From: SIG77 sp045589595
GTDB lineage: Bacteria > Verrucomicrobiota > Lentisphaeria > Victivallales > UBA1829
NCBI GenBank assembly: GCA_045589595.1
Contig: JAZNPK010000028.1
Location: 1-64,000, forward strand
Length of the DNA stretch: 64,000 bases
Direction: 5' to 3'
The translations under genes and the position numbers were made by a program. How positions within the stretch are numbered: the stretch's first letter is position 1; each line of letters begins with the position of its first letter. The notes under the pieces were generated by a model. The model saw only the letters and a list, made by a program, of their open reading frames with translations. It was not told the DNA's origin and ran no database searches. This document shows, piece after piece, positions 34,238 through 41,939 of the stretch.

Positions 34238-35176
34238 TCAGAGTTTGCCGTTATCCAGCAGCCATGTGAGGGCTCTGGTGAGACCTTCTTCCGTGGAAAC
34301 TTTGGGATCGTAACCGAGGATCGTCCGGGCTTTCGTCAGGTCAAAGCACATGTGCAGACGGAGAAAATCCAGACCGAAGTGGATACGGATATGGGGATAG
34401 ATGCGGATCAGATCTTCATCATCCACTTCAATGATTTCGGAAGAACTGTTCAGCAGATTCATGGCAGTTTCCAGATATTTGCCCAGAGGAATGGCACGCT
34501 TGCTGGAAATATTGAAGATCTCGCCGCGGACCGCATCCGGTTTGTTGATCGCCAACGCAAAGGCGGACGCCAGATCCCAGTTGTAGCCGGACTGCACCAG
34601 AACATCTTTGCAGCGGGGAATGAACAGCGGTTCGTTGTTCTTCAGTTTCTGATAAAATTCAATTTTCCTGCCGCCCCAGAGTTCCAGCGGGATCACCGTT
34701 TCGCCGATGATGTTGGTGGGACGGAAGATCGTGATGGGGAATTTGCCCTGATCAAACTGGGAAAGCGCTTCAATATCCCACTGGGACTGATGGAAAAAGT
34801 TCAAGCCCGTATCTTCACGCCACGGGTGATTTTCATCCGCAGGCAGATACTGCAGCGGCACATACGCGCCGGTGGAGGAGCAGAACATCACGTTTTCCAC
34901 ATCGGGGAAATGTTTCTGGATAATGGGGATCATGCGGATGTTGCCGAGAGTATCGATCACCACATCCGGCTTCAGGGCGCTCAGCGTTTCCAGATAGGCT
35001 TCATCGTATTTATCGCCTTTGATAAATTCCACTCCGGTCAGATCCACATAGCCATCGCGGGGACGGACCGTACCGCGGCAGGAGCCGATAACGTGATGTC
35101 CGTCACGGACAGCCAGATTGGCGATACGGGATCCGATTTCGCCGGTCGCACCGAAAATCAAAACTTTACGACTCAT
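34238..35176 (-). CDS. NAD-dependent epimerase/dehydratase family protein (extended SDR)
   Basis: A 312-residue protein. It starts MSRKVLIFGATGEIGSRIAN (G-A-T-G-x-I-G nucleotide motif), and 'DVVIDTLGNIRMIPIIQKHF' with 'MFCSSTGAYVPLQYLPADE' gives the Ser/Thr site. Q-W-D-I-E occupies the position where Y-x3-K is usually found ('FFHQSQWDIEALSQFDQ'), so the classical Tyr-Lys pair seems altered. 'PITIFRPTNIIGE' is typical of the family. The start at 35176 follows AGGAAAAC. It is downstream of the 203-residue gene and probably co-transcribed. Confidence 0.75.
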   Translation of the reverse strand: MSRKVLIFGATGEIGSRIANLAVRDGHHVIGSCRGTVRPRDGYVDLTGVEFIKGDKYDEAYLETLSALKPDVVIDTLGNIRMIPIIQKHFPDVENVMFCSSTGAYVPLQYLPADENHPWREDTGLNFFHQSQWDIEALSQFDQGKFPITIFRPTNIIGETVIPLELWGGRKIEFYQKLKNNEPLFIPRCKDVLVQSGYNWDLASAFALAINKPDAVRGEIFNISSKRAIPLGKYLETAMNLLNSSSEIIEVDDEDLIRIYPHIRIHFGLDFLRLHMCFDLTKARTILGYDPKVSTEEGLTRALTWLLDNGKL

Positions 35177-35211
35177 TTTTGTGTTTTCCTGTATTGATCG
35201 TTGTTCTGGGT

Positions 35212-35823
35212 TCATTGCTTGTTTTGTTGTTTTTTCTGTTCCATTTCCGCTTTTTTCCGGACCAGGACCGACAACATGAAGGCTTTATCTTCATCGCTTT
35301 CATCACGGAGACTTTCCCGGTCTTCCGCGATCTTCGTCCAGTATGCCTGAACATCTGCGTGGACAGCTTCCGGAAAATATTGCGCCAGAAATTGCAGCAG
35401 GTCGCGGATCAGTTCCGCTTCCTCCTGCGTGAATGTCTTGAAAAATGTATCAATGGTACCGGCGAGGGCAGGGGCGAGCCATTGCGCTTCCAGTGCCCAG
35501 GACAGCGGCATCAGGTCCCGCATGAACATGTCCGCTTCGGGGATCCGGGCAGCTGTCCCCGCAGGGATCATGGGATTGCAGCAGGGATTGGTTTTATCCT
35601 GCTTCACGATCCTGTCGTAAACCTGATCCAGAATGGCAAAAAAGATCTCTGCATATTCTTTCTTCCGGTCATCACTGAAATAGCGGGGATTGTCGGAGAT
35701 GGCATCCGCTATGGCAGATGCAGTTTCGTAAACGGGGTCCGCATTGACGCGTTTGAACACATTGTCCAGGCGTTCCTGCAACGCATCAATATCACGCATG
35801 GTTTGTGTGAAATCTTCACTCAT
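35212..35823 (-). CDS. Hypothetical protein, helical and acidic
   Basis: A 203-residue protein I do not recognise. It is almost entirely predicted helical and highly charged ('TMRDIDALQERLDNVFKRV', 'FTQEEAELIRDLLQFLAQYF', ending 'KKAEMEQKKQQNKQ'). It has a short central CC pair ('TNPCCNPMIPAG') but no membrane or signal segment. It is 35 bp upstream of the epimerase gene on the same strand. Confidence 0.6.
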   Translation of the reverse strand: MSEDFTQTMRDIDALQERLDNVFKRVNADPVYETASAIADAISDNPRYFSDDRKKEYAEIFFAILDQVYDRIVKQDKTNPCCNPMIPAGTAARIPEADMFMRDLMPLSWALEAQWLAPALAGTIDTFFKTFTQEEAELIRDLLQFLAQYFPEAVHADVQAYWTKIAEDRESLRDESDEDKAFMLSVLVRKKAEMEQKKQQNKQ

Positions 35824-35932
35824 AAAGGCAACTCCATATTCATCAGATATCCGGGTGATCTCCTAATATAGCATATTATGATATCGACGCAAGTATGATT
35901 CGGAAAAAATCGCTTTTTTTTGCAAAATGCGC

Positions 35933-35960
35933 TTGACTTTGTGCGGTGGTGTAGTATATT
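35933..35960 (+). promoter_or_regulatory. Promoter of tRNA-Arg
   Basis: TTGACT (35933-35938), 16-bp spacer, TATATT (35955-35960), 25 bp before the tRNA. Confidence 0.7.
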
Positions 35961-35985
35961 AAGAGCATCGACAGGTTCGATATGT

Positions 35986-36062
35986 GCATCCATAGCTCAA
36001 TTGGATAGAGCGGCTGACTACGGATCAGCAGGTTTGGGGTTCGAATCCCTATGGATGCACCA
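35986..36062 (+). tRNA. tRNA-Arg (anticodon ACG)
   Basis: Acceptor GCATCCA pairs with TGGATGC; D arm GCTC...GAGC; anticodon stem CTGA/TCAG with loop CTACGGA; T arm around TTCGAAT; discriminator A and encoded CCA (36060-36062). It has its own promoter. Confidence 0.95.
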
Positions 36063-36122
36063 TTTTTTTGCTTTTTTTGGGGCGGATATACATTGATTCA
36101 CAATCATCCCGGGGAGGACCGA

Positions 36123-36335
36123 ATGAAACATACTGAAAAAACACATATATTGGATGACCGTCACTGGTTTGATGCCTGTAAAACCGTTTGCTTTTCCTGC
36201 AAACACATAAAATGCTTTGCATACCACATCTGCGCCGCTTACCCGGATGAAATCCCGCCGGAGTACTGGAACCGGGAAAAGAAGTGTCCGAAGATGGAAA
36301 AAAGAACGGACAGTGACGAAAAAACTCGCAACTGA
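36123..36335 (+). CDS. Small Cys-rich protein, tandem copy 1
   Basis: A 70-residue protein starting MKHTEKTHILDDRHWFDA with GGGGAGG ideally placed upstream. Cysteines are arranged KTVCFSCKH...C.AYP.EIP, then KKCPKME. This C-x2-C-(K)H...C-A-Y/F-P-x-x-I-P pattern resembles a widespread class of short proteins of unknown function, possibly metal-binding. Cytoplasmic. Confidence 0.65.
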   Translation: MKHTEKTHILDDRHWFDACKTVCFSCKHIKCFAYHICAAYPDEIPPEYWNREKKCPKMEKRTDSDEKTRN

Positions 36336-36422
36336 AAAAAATTATCGCTCGCAGGTGAAATACCCCGCGTGCTTTTTTGGGGCGGATATACATTGATTCA
36401 CAATCATCCCGGGGAGGACCGA

Positions 36423-36635
36423 ATGAAACATACTGAAAAAACACATATATTGGATGGCGGGTACTGGTTTGATCCCTGCGAAACTGTTTGTAAAACGTGT
36501 AAGCACATGATAAGTTTTTGGGACTACACCTGCGCCGCTTACTCCGGGAAAATCCCGCTGGAATACTGGAACCGGGAAAAGAAGTGTCCGAAGATGGAAA
36601 AAAGAACGGACAGTGACGAAAAAGCTCACAACTGA
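36423..36635 (+). CDS. Small Cys-rich protein, tandem copy 2
   Basis: A 70-residue paralog of the previous gene with an identical ribosome binding site. It shares the first 11 residues, most of CAAYSGKIPLEYWNREKKC, and the tail. Residues 12-38 differ ('GGYWFDPCETVCKTCKHMIS'), yet all Cys of the C-x3-C-x2-C-K-H core and the later C are kept. Retention of the cysteines indicates both copies are or were functional. Confidence 0.65.
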   Translation: MKHTEKTHILDGGYWFDPCETVCKTCKHMISFWDYTCAAYSGKIPLEYWNREKKCPKMEKRTDSDEKAHN

Positions 36636-36645
36636 AAAAATTACC

Positions 36646-36677
36646 GCACGCAGGTGAAATACCCCGCGTGCTTTTTT
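36646..36677 (+). terminator. Rho-independent terminator of the second duplicated gene
   Basis: GCACGC (36646-36651) pairs with GCGTGC (36666-36671), with an inner GGT/ACC extension, then six T. The equivalent hairpin after copy 1 (about 36350-36377) has a weakened stem. Confidence 0.7.
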
Positions 36678-36689
36678 GTGCAGAAACAG

Positions 36690-36724
36690 AAAAAAATCCC
36701 GTCCGGTCCTGTGTTCCGGGCGGG
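36690..36724 (-). terminator. Rho-independent terminator of the YceD-coaD-lpxH-like unit
   Basis: CCCGTCCGG (36698-36706) pairs with CCGGGCGGG (36716-36724) with one mismatch. On the minus strand the stem is followed by A and seven T. Confidence 0.75.
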
Positions 36725-36750
36725 AAAGAGAATGTGATGTTTGCGCCGTC

Positions 36751-37248
36751 TTATTTGTCGGTCTTGAGCTGATCAAGAACGCTCCACGGAGAATCTTCCG
36801 GCGCCACCGGCGGTTCATCACCGTTGTCGGCACAGCCGCAGTCGCCGTCATTCAGATTTGCACCGCATTTCGGGCAAAGTCCCTGACAATCTTCCGCGCA
36901 ATAAATATAATCCGGCAGAGCCAGCAGCAATTCTTCGCGGACTTCGTCCGTCAGATCGACTTCCTGTTCGGGCACATTTTCGTGGAAAAGGCACATTTTT
37001 GACGCCGTGACCGGGATAACGATCTTTTTCATGCATCTTGCGCAGGTCGTTTCCAGATCAAAAGTGGCAGAGCCGTTGACAAGCAGATCCTGTCCGGTTT
37101 TGCTCGCATAAAGCTGATAGGTGATGTCTGAAACTGCGGTCATCTCCGGCGCTTCCGGAGCGGCATTGAGATCAAGAATATCCCGTGTTTCAGTGCCGTC
37201 AAAAAACAGCGGTTCGTCGCCGATATGGCAGGTATTGACTTTGATCAT
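36751..37248 (-). CDS. YceD/DUF177 family protein
   Basis: A 165-residue protein of the family length. The first conserved Cys motif TTCARCMKKI is followed by the acidic 'DLTDEVREELLLALPDY' and the Cys tail CAEDCQGLCPKCGANLN, the DUF177 hallmark. DUF177 proteins are linked to 23S rRNA/50S maturation and usually precede rpmF. Here no L32 gene follows; the gene instead overlaps coaD by 4 bp upstream and ends at a terminator. Confidence 0.88.
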   Translation of the reverse strand: MIKVNTCHIGDEPLFFDGTETRDILDLNAAPEAPEMTAVSDITYQLYASKTGQDLLVNGSATFDLETTCARCMKKIVIPVTASKMCLFHENVPEQEVDLTDEVREELLLALPDYIYCAEDCQGLCPKCGANLNDGDCGCADNGDEPPVAPEDSPWSVLDQLKTDK

Positions 37249-37733
37249 ATATTGTTCTCCTCTTTTTTACTGCGGATGGCATTCGCGACAAATTCCGGTA
37301 CAAATGCAGAAATATCACCGCCCCGCGCTGCGATCTCCTTGATCATGCGCGAACTCACAAACGAGTATTCCGGACTGGGCATCATAAAGACCGTTTCGCA
37401 ATGGGGATTCAGCGTACGGTTCATCAATGCCATCTGAAATTCATATTCAAAGTCCGACACGGCACGCAGACCGCGGATCACTGCCGATGCGTTGAATTCT
37501 TCCACAGCATCGACCAGCAACCCCTGAAAACTGGAAATCTCAATATTTTTGTGTTCGCGGCACGCATGACGGAGCAGCTCCATCCGTTCTTCAAAAGTGA
37601 AAAGGGGCTTTTTTTCGGAGTTGGATGCCACTGCGATGATGACGCGGTCAAAGATCCGTGCAGCACGGAACGCCACATCCAGATGTCCATTCGTTACCGG
37701 ATCAAAACTGCCGGGATATAAAATTGTTCTCAT
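37245..37733 (-). CDS. coaD: Phosphopantetheine adenylyltransferase
   Basis: A 162-residue protein catalysing transfer of AMP from ATP to 4'-phosphopantetheine in coenzyme A synthesis (cytoplasm). It shows the nucleotidyltransferase motif YPGSFDPVTNGHLDV (T/HxGH site), 'VIRGLRAVSDFEYEFQMALM' and the C-terminal 'SFVSSRMIKEIAARGGDIS'. Length matches CoaD. It lies 2 bp after the metallophosphoesterase gene and overlaps the DUF177 start. Confidence 0.95.
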   Translation of the reverse strand: MRTILYPGSFDPVTNGHLDVAFRAARIFDRVIIAVASNSEKKPLFTFEERMELLRHACREHKNIEISSFQGLLVDAVEEFNASAVIRGLRAVSDFEYEFQMALMNRTLNPHCETVFMMPSPEYSFVSSRMIKEIAARGGDISAFVPEFVANAIRSKKEENNI

Positions 37734-37735
37734 AT

Positions 37736-38491
37736 TCAGTCAACTCCTTGCTGTTGATTCAGATGTTTCAGGATCTCCTGCCATACGGCACAACGGTATT
37801 CCCCGCTCCTGCAGTCGTACAGCGCAATTTCCTGCGTATTCAAAAATGCCGGCAGTGCATGAAGGCGTACACCATCCTGCACAAAATCACGCCGGTCGTG
37901 AAAATGTCCGATAAAAATCTCCCGGATGCCTTTCTGCCCCGCCGACTTCATCAGCCGGAGAACGCCGCTTTCCGGAAAATGTTTTTTATTGACCATGTTG
38001 CTTGTCTTGAGGGACAAACGGACCCGCTGTGTCAGTGCCGGACCGAAGGCGCGCCCCGTGAGAAACAGCAGCAGCATGGTAAAAAGATTACGGATCCCGA
38101 TCCGCAGAAACAGATACGGCACATCCCTGCGGTTGATCCTGTCGCCATGTGTAAAGAGCAATCCGCCGCGGCGGATATGGCTCCGCGAAACGGTCCCGAA
38201 ACAGGCAGTTTTGCGGAGCGACTGATAAAATTCGTGGTTGCCCTCGCAGAAGATCACATCCCGCAGCGCAGATTGTTCTCTGCACCAGTCCGTGAATCTG
38301 ATGTGGAGATCGTCCTCATATCTCTTCAAGGCGATCCACAGCTCAAAAATGTCGCCGAGGAACACGATCCCCACGGACGGCGGCAGTTGGGCCGCTTCAT
38401 CCAGAAAACGGAAGAAACGGACAGCGGCATCGTCGCCTGCGATGTGGGAATCTGCCACAAATAAATATTGGTCAGCTGATTTTCTTTTCAT
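37736..38491 (-). CDS. UDP-2,3-diacylglucosamine diphosphatase-like metallophosphoesterase (LpxH-like)
   Basis: A 251-residue calcineurin-like phosphoesterase. Metal ligands are FVADSHIAGD, 'VFLGDIFELW', 'CEGNHEFY', 'FTHGDRINRRD' and 'IGHFHDRRD'. The GD-F-E/D-L-W and H-G-D patterns are those of LpxH/LpxG enzymes that remove UMP from UDP-2,3-diacylglucosamine in lipid A synthesis. This fits a Gram-negative envelope, although assignment to LpxH proper cannot be proven here. First gene of the unit with coaD and the DUF177 gene. Confidence 0.75.
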   Translation of the reverse strand: MKRKSADQYLFVADSHIAGDDAAVRFFRFLDEAAQLPPSVGIVFLGDIFELWIALKRYEDDLHIRFTDWCREQSALRDVIFCEGNHEFYQSLRKTACFGTVSRSHIRRGGLLFTHGDRINRRDVPYLFLRIGIRNLFTMLLLFLTGRAFGPALTQRVRLSLKTSNMVNKKHFPESGVLRLMKSAGQKGIREIFIGHFHDRRDFVQDGVRLHALPAFLNTQEIALYDCRSGEYRCAVWQEILKHLNQQQGVD

Positions 38492-38558
38492 AATGACAAT
38501 AATATATCACAAAATCCTGAAAATGCCAAAAAAGGACGCATCTTTTTACGAAAAGGGC

Positions 38559-38588
38559 TTGAAAAAATGGAAAACGATGGCATATTAT
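38559..38588 (+). promoter_or_regulatory. Promoter of tRNA-Thr
   Basis: TTGAAA (38559-38564), 18-bp spacer, TATTAT (38583-38588), 11 bp before the tRNA. Confidence 0.55.
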
Positions 38589-38599
38589 GGACATTCCGA

Positions 38600-38674
38600 G
38601 CCAGCATAGCTCAGTGGTAGAGCTACTGATTTGTAATCAGTGGGTCGCGGGTTCAAATCCTGCTGCTGGCTCCA
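38600..38674 (+). tRNA. tRNA-Thr (anticodon TGT)
   Basis: Acceptor GCCAGCA pairs with TGCTGGC; D arm GCTC...GAGC; anticodon stem ACTGA/TCAGT with loop TTTGTAA; T arm GCGGG/CCTGC around TTCAAAT; discriminator T and encoded CCA (38672-38674). Confidence 0.95.
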
Positions 38675-38747
38675 TTTTTTTTGCCCGGAATCTGCCATCC
38701 TGAAAAATTTTCCCGCGTGATCTGTTGAACCGGTCCGGGATCAGGGC

Positions 38748-38777
38748 AAAAAAAAACCGGCAAGATGCCGGTTTTTT
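38748..38777. terminator. Bidirectional rho-independent terminator
   Basis: ACCGGC/GCCGGT stem (38756-38772) with a short loop, flanked by a long A-run and T-run. It would end both the tRNA-Thr transcript and the minus-strand small basic protein gene. Confidence 0.8.
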
Positions 38778-38801
38778 TCATCAAGCAATCAACTCGAAAG
38801 A

Positions 38802-39014
38802 TTACTTTTTCGCAGCTTTCCCGGCTTTGCAGGAGAGTGCATCATAGGTATCTTTGGAGATGAATTTCGTCAGATTGGTACCATCGTTGTCAACAGCTCT
38901 GACAGCATAGCGTTCCTGAACACCAGTGGAGGTCTTTCTCTTGTAGACGACCTTTTCGCATTTTGCGTCGGCGATTTTGACTTTCGCTCTTTTCTTCACG
39001 TTGTAGAATTCCAT
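38802..39014 (-). CDS. Small basic conserved-looking protein
   Basis: A 70-residue protein, very Lys-rich: MEFYNVKKRAKVKIADAKC, then 'RYAVRAVDNDGTNLTKFISK' and a KAGKAAKK tail. TAGGGAGTAGGAAA upstream gives a good ribosome binding site, and a clear terminator follows. Composition resembles ribosome-associated or nucleic acid-binding small proteins, but I cannot match it to a named family. Confidence 0.7.
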   Translation of the reverse strand: MEFYNVKKRAKVKIADAKCEKVVYKRKTSTGVQERYAVRAVDNDGTNLTKFISKDTYDALSCKAGKAAKK

Positions 39015-39184
39015 TTTCCTACTCCCTACGTTGGTTTTGAAGGTTATTTGCGCACATTTTGTGCCCGTCTCAATACAACTTTACATCACATCTTAACAAA
39101 TGCAAATCAAAAAATCAAAAAAAACAGACTTTTTTTCATAAAAATCAGTTTTTGTATCTGTTTTTTGCATTTTACAACTATTTT

Positions 39185-40609
39185 TCAGCATTTTTCTGTC
39201 GGAAAATAGATTTTGATGTCGAATGTGTCTGCCGTGATCCTGCGACATTCTTCCAGACTTTCCGCTTCGCCTGACGCCAGAAGTTGTCCCAGAAGATTGC
39301 CGATCGCTGTCGCTTCCACCGGACCTGCATAAACCGGGATCCCGATCTTATCTGCCGTGAGCTGCATCAGAAATTCATCTTTCGTGCCGCCGCCCAGAAT
39401 GTGCAGTTTGTCGTATTTTGTACCTCTGAGTGCTTCCAGTCCACGCAGTTTATCGCGGAAACATTCTGCCAGCGATTCATAAACGCAGCGCAGCAGTTCG
39501 CCTCTTGATGCGAATCCGCCGCAGGCTTTACTGATCCGTTCCGGCATATTTCCCGGCGCTGTAAAGACCGGATCATTGGGATCGAACCGCTTGTCCGTTT
39601 CCGTTGCCATGGCAAGATCACACATTTCGTTGAAGGTGATGGGATCTCCTTCCTCGTTCCAAGTGCGGCGTGTTTCCTGAAGAAGCCACGTGCCGGTGAT
39701 ATTGGTAAGGAAACGCAATGTCCCCGCAATACCGCCTTCATTGGTATAATGTGCCTGATATGCCGCTTCGGATGTTTCCGGCGACATGATCTCTGCGCCG
39801 AGCAATGCCCAGGTGCCGAGGCTGATATAGGCGGCATTGCCGACCGGATCCGGTGTTGGCAGGGCGGCAACAGCACTGGCAGTGTCGTGGGAACAGCATT
39901 TGACACTGGGGATCTGCGGGATACCCAGTTCGCTGCTGATCTCTCTGCTGACGGATGCGCTCAACGTACAGGGTTCCACGATCTCCGTGAGAATACCTGC
40001 CGGAATGGCAAGATCTTTCAGCAGACTGTGTTGCCACTGCCGGGTATGGGGATCAAGCAATGCACCGGTGGAGGCGATGGTGTATTCCGTTGTCATATCT
40101 CCGGTCAGCATTGCAAGCAGGGCATCCGGCATAAACAGCATTTTTGCATCGTTGCAGAAATCTTCGGGGTGATCCTGTGCATCGGCAAAAAGCTGATAGA
40201 CGGTGTTGAACGTCAGGAGTTGGATCCCCGTCCGGGCGTAACATTCTCTGCCGGAAACGATTTTGTGGACATCGTCCATTGCCGCGGCGAAACGCGGATC
40301 CCGGTAGCAGTACGGTTCCCGGACCGGTTTGCCGTCTCTGAAAAAGACCACATCCACGCCCCAAGTATCCACAGAAAATGTGGAGATGTCCGGGGCAAAT
40401 TCAAAAGCCTTTTTCAAGCCGGTTTTCAATTCGGCGCAGAGGGATTTGAAATCCCAGTAAAAGCGGTCGTCCTTTTCATAGGGATGGTTCGGAAAACGGT
40501 GTACTTCCTTCAGATGGAGTTTCCGTTCACTGTCGAGCCACCCGACAATGGCGCGTCCGCTGGAGGCGCCCAGATCGAAAGCCAGATGTCTGGTCGGTTG
40601 TTTTGTCAT
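39185..40609 (-). CDS. rhaB: Rhamnulokinase
   Basis: A 474-residue FGGY-family kinase phosphorylating L-rhamnulose. The N-terminal ATPase motif is AFDLGASSGRAIVG, typical of RhaB. 'FSVDTWGVDVVFF', 'TGIQLLTFNTVYQLFA' and 'DALLAMLTGDMTTEYTIAST' follow, and the C-terminal 'ILGGGTKDEFLMQLTAD' is the second phosphate loop. 'VKCCSHDTASAVAALP' includes the catalytic Asp. It begins 5 bp after the rhaA-like gene, so both are co-transcribed. Confidence 0.93.
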   Translation of the reverse strand: MTKQPTRHLAFDLGASSGRAIVGWLDSERKLHLKEVHRFPNHPYEKDDRFYWDFKSLCAELKTGLKKAFEFAPDISTFSVDTWGVDVVFFRDGKPVREPYCYRDPRFAAAMDDVHKIVSGRECYARTGIQLLTFNTVYQLFADAQDHPEDFCNDAKMLFMPDALLAMLTGDMTTEYTIASTGALLDPHTRQWQHSLLKDLAIPAGILTEIVEPCTLSASVSREISSELGIPQIPSVKCCSHDTASAVAALPTPDPVGNAAYISLGTWALLGAEIMSPETSEAAYQAHYTNEGGIAGTLRFLTNITGTWLLQETRRTWNEEGDPITFNEMCDLAMATETDKRFDPNDPVFTAPGNMPERISKACGGFASRGELLRCVYESLAECFRDKLRGLEALRGTKYDKLHILGGGTKDEFLMQLTADKIGIPVYAGPVEATAIGNLLGQLLASGEAESLEECRRITADTFDIKIYFPTEKC

Positions 40610-40614
40610 GGTGC

Positions 40615-41889
40615 TTATTTCCGTTTGCTCTGAACGTTTTTCTCGTAGTCCAGCACATCTGCCATGTAATCGTAGCCGACTTTGCGTCCTTCCGATTCGC
40701 AGAAGTAATCATAAACTGCCTGCCACGGCATCGCTTTGAGTTCTTCCAGCATGGCGAGACGGGCGGTATAATTTCCGGCATTTTCCCATTTCTGCAACTG
40801 CGCCCGGGGTTCCAGCAGGGCTTTGCAGAGTGCTTTCTGCATGTTGCGGGTCCCGATGATCCATGCGGCAAGACGGTTGATGGTGGCGTCGAAATAATCC
40901 AGCCCGATATTGACCCGGTTCAGGGCGTTGCAGCGGACGATCTCTGCTGCGATCTGCTGAAGTTCATCATCGAATGTGACAACGTGGTCGCTGTCCCATC
41001 TGACCGGACGGCTCACATGGAGCAGGATCTGATCGGCGAAAAGCAGCATGCTGCTGAGTTTGTCGCTGATGACTTCCGTGGGGTGGAAGTGACCGGAGTC
41101 CAGCGTCAGCATCAGGTTGTTTTTGACAGCGTAACCCAGATAAAATTCGTTGCTGCCGATTGTGCAGGATTCAACGCCGATCCCGAAGAGTTTGCTTTCG
41201 ACGGCGTCGCGCATATATTTGGGGTTCTGCTTCACCGCAAGGATCTTGTCCAGAGAATCGGCGAGGCGTTTTCTTGCACCGTAACGGTCAACGGGCGTAT
41301 CTTTGAAACCGTCGGGGATCCAGATGTTCATATTGCAGCATTTGCCCAATGCTTTCCCCATGGCGGCACTGATCTCGCGGCATGCGATACAGTGGTCGAT
41401 CCAGAATTTTCGGATGTTTTTATCGGGATGGGACAGCGTCAGACCGTCGGCGGCTTTGGGGTGCGAAAAGAATGTGGGGTTGAAGTCCAGCCCGATTTTT
41501 CTTTCTTTTGCCCAGGCGATCCAGTTTTTGAAATGTTCCGGTTTGATTTTGGAACGGTCAACAGGTTTTTCAGATTCCAGATAGATCGCATGAAGATTCA
41601 TGCGGACCGTGCCGGGTGTCAGCTCCAGAAATTTATCGAAATCCGCACGCAGTTCTTCCGCATTTCTGGCTCTGCCGGGGTAGTTGCCGGTGCAGAGTGT
41701 CCCGCCGGATGCGCCGCCGGTGGATTCAAAGCCCATCACATCGTCTGCCTGCCAGCAATGAACGGAAACGGGAATGGTTTTGAGTTTTGCGATCACGGCA
41801 TCTGTATCGACGCCCAGTGCAGCATATCTTTCTTTCGCTGCGGCGTATGCCTGAGCCACTGCGGAGCATTTTTGTTTTTTTACAGCCAT
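40615..41889 (-). CDS. rhaA: L-rhamnose isomerase
   Basis: A 424-residue protein close to the E. coli RhaA length. It contains 'VSVHCWQADDVMGFESTGGA', 'NFHAIYLESE'-type segment LHAIYLESEKPVDRSKI, 'IGLDFNPTFFSHPKA', 'HCIACREISAAMGKALG', metal-site 'LTLDSGHFHPTEVISDKLSS' and 'HVSRPVRWDSDHVV'. It converts L-rhamnose to L-rhamnulose in the cytoplasm. First gene of rhaAB; no rhaD follows, and the double class II aldolase at 22-24 kb is a candidate for that step. Confidence 0.95.
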   Translation of the reverse strand: MAVKKQKCSAVAQAYAAAKERYAALGVDTDAVIAKLKTIPVSVHCWQADDVMGFESTGGASGGTLCTGNYPGRARNAEELRADFDKFLELTPGTVRMNLHAIYLESEKPVDRSKIKPEHFKNWIAWAKERKIGLDFNPTFFSHPKAADGLTLSHPDKNIRKFWIDHCIACREISAAMGKALGKCCNMNIWIPDGFKDTPVDRYGARKRLADSLDKILAVKQNPKYMRDAVESKLFGIGVESCTIGSNEFYLGYAVKNNLMLTLDSGHFHPTEVISDKLSSMLLFADQILLHVSRPVRWDSDHVVTFDDELQQIAAEIVRCNALNRVNIGLDYFDATINRLAAWIIGTRNMQKALCKALLEPRAQLQKWENAGNYTARLAMLEELKAMPWQAVYDYFCESEGRKVGYDYMADVLDYEKNVQSKRK

Positions 41890-41939
41890 TTTGAAAATCC
41901 TTTCGTTGTCTTTATTGTTCGTTGAATGAATTTGTTATT

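Larger units (their letters stand above)
36070..36672 (+). repeat. Tandem duplication, two copies of a 300-bp unit
   Basis: Identical flanks (GGGGCGGATATACATTGATT and the segment leading to the ATG) recur exactly 300 bp apart. Each unit holds a 5' leader, a 70-codon Cys-rich gene and a terminator-like hairpin. The unit begins right after the tRNA-Arg CCA. The middle of each gene has diverged, while both ends remain nearly identical. Confidence 0.85.

Noticed and set aside
36018..36851. Minus-strand frames across the tandem duplication
   Set aside because: They repeat with the duplication and are antisense to two genes with ideal ribosome binding sites; one also runs through the tRNA.
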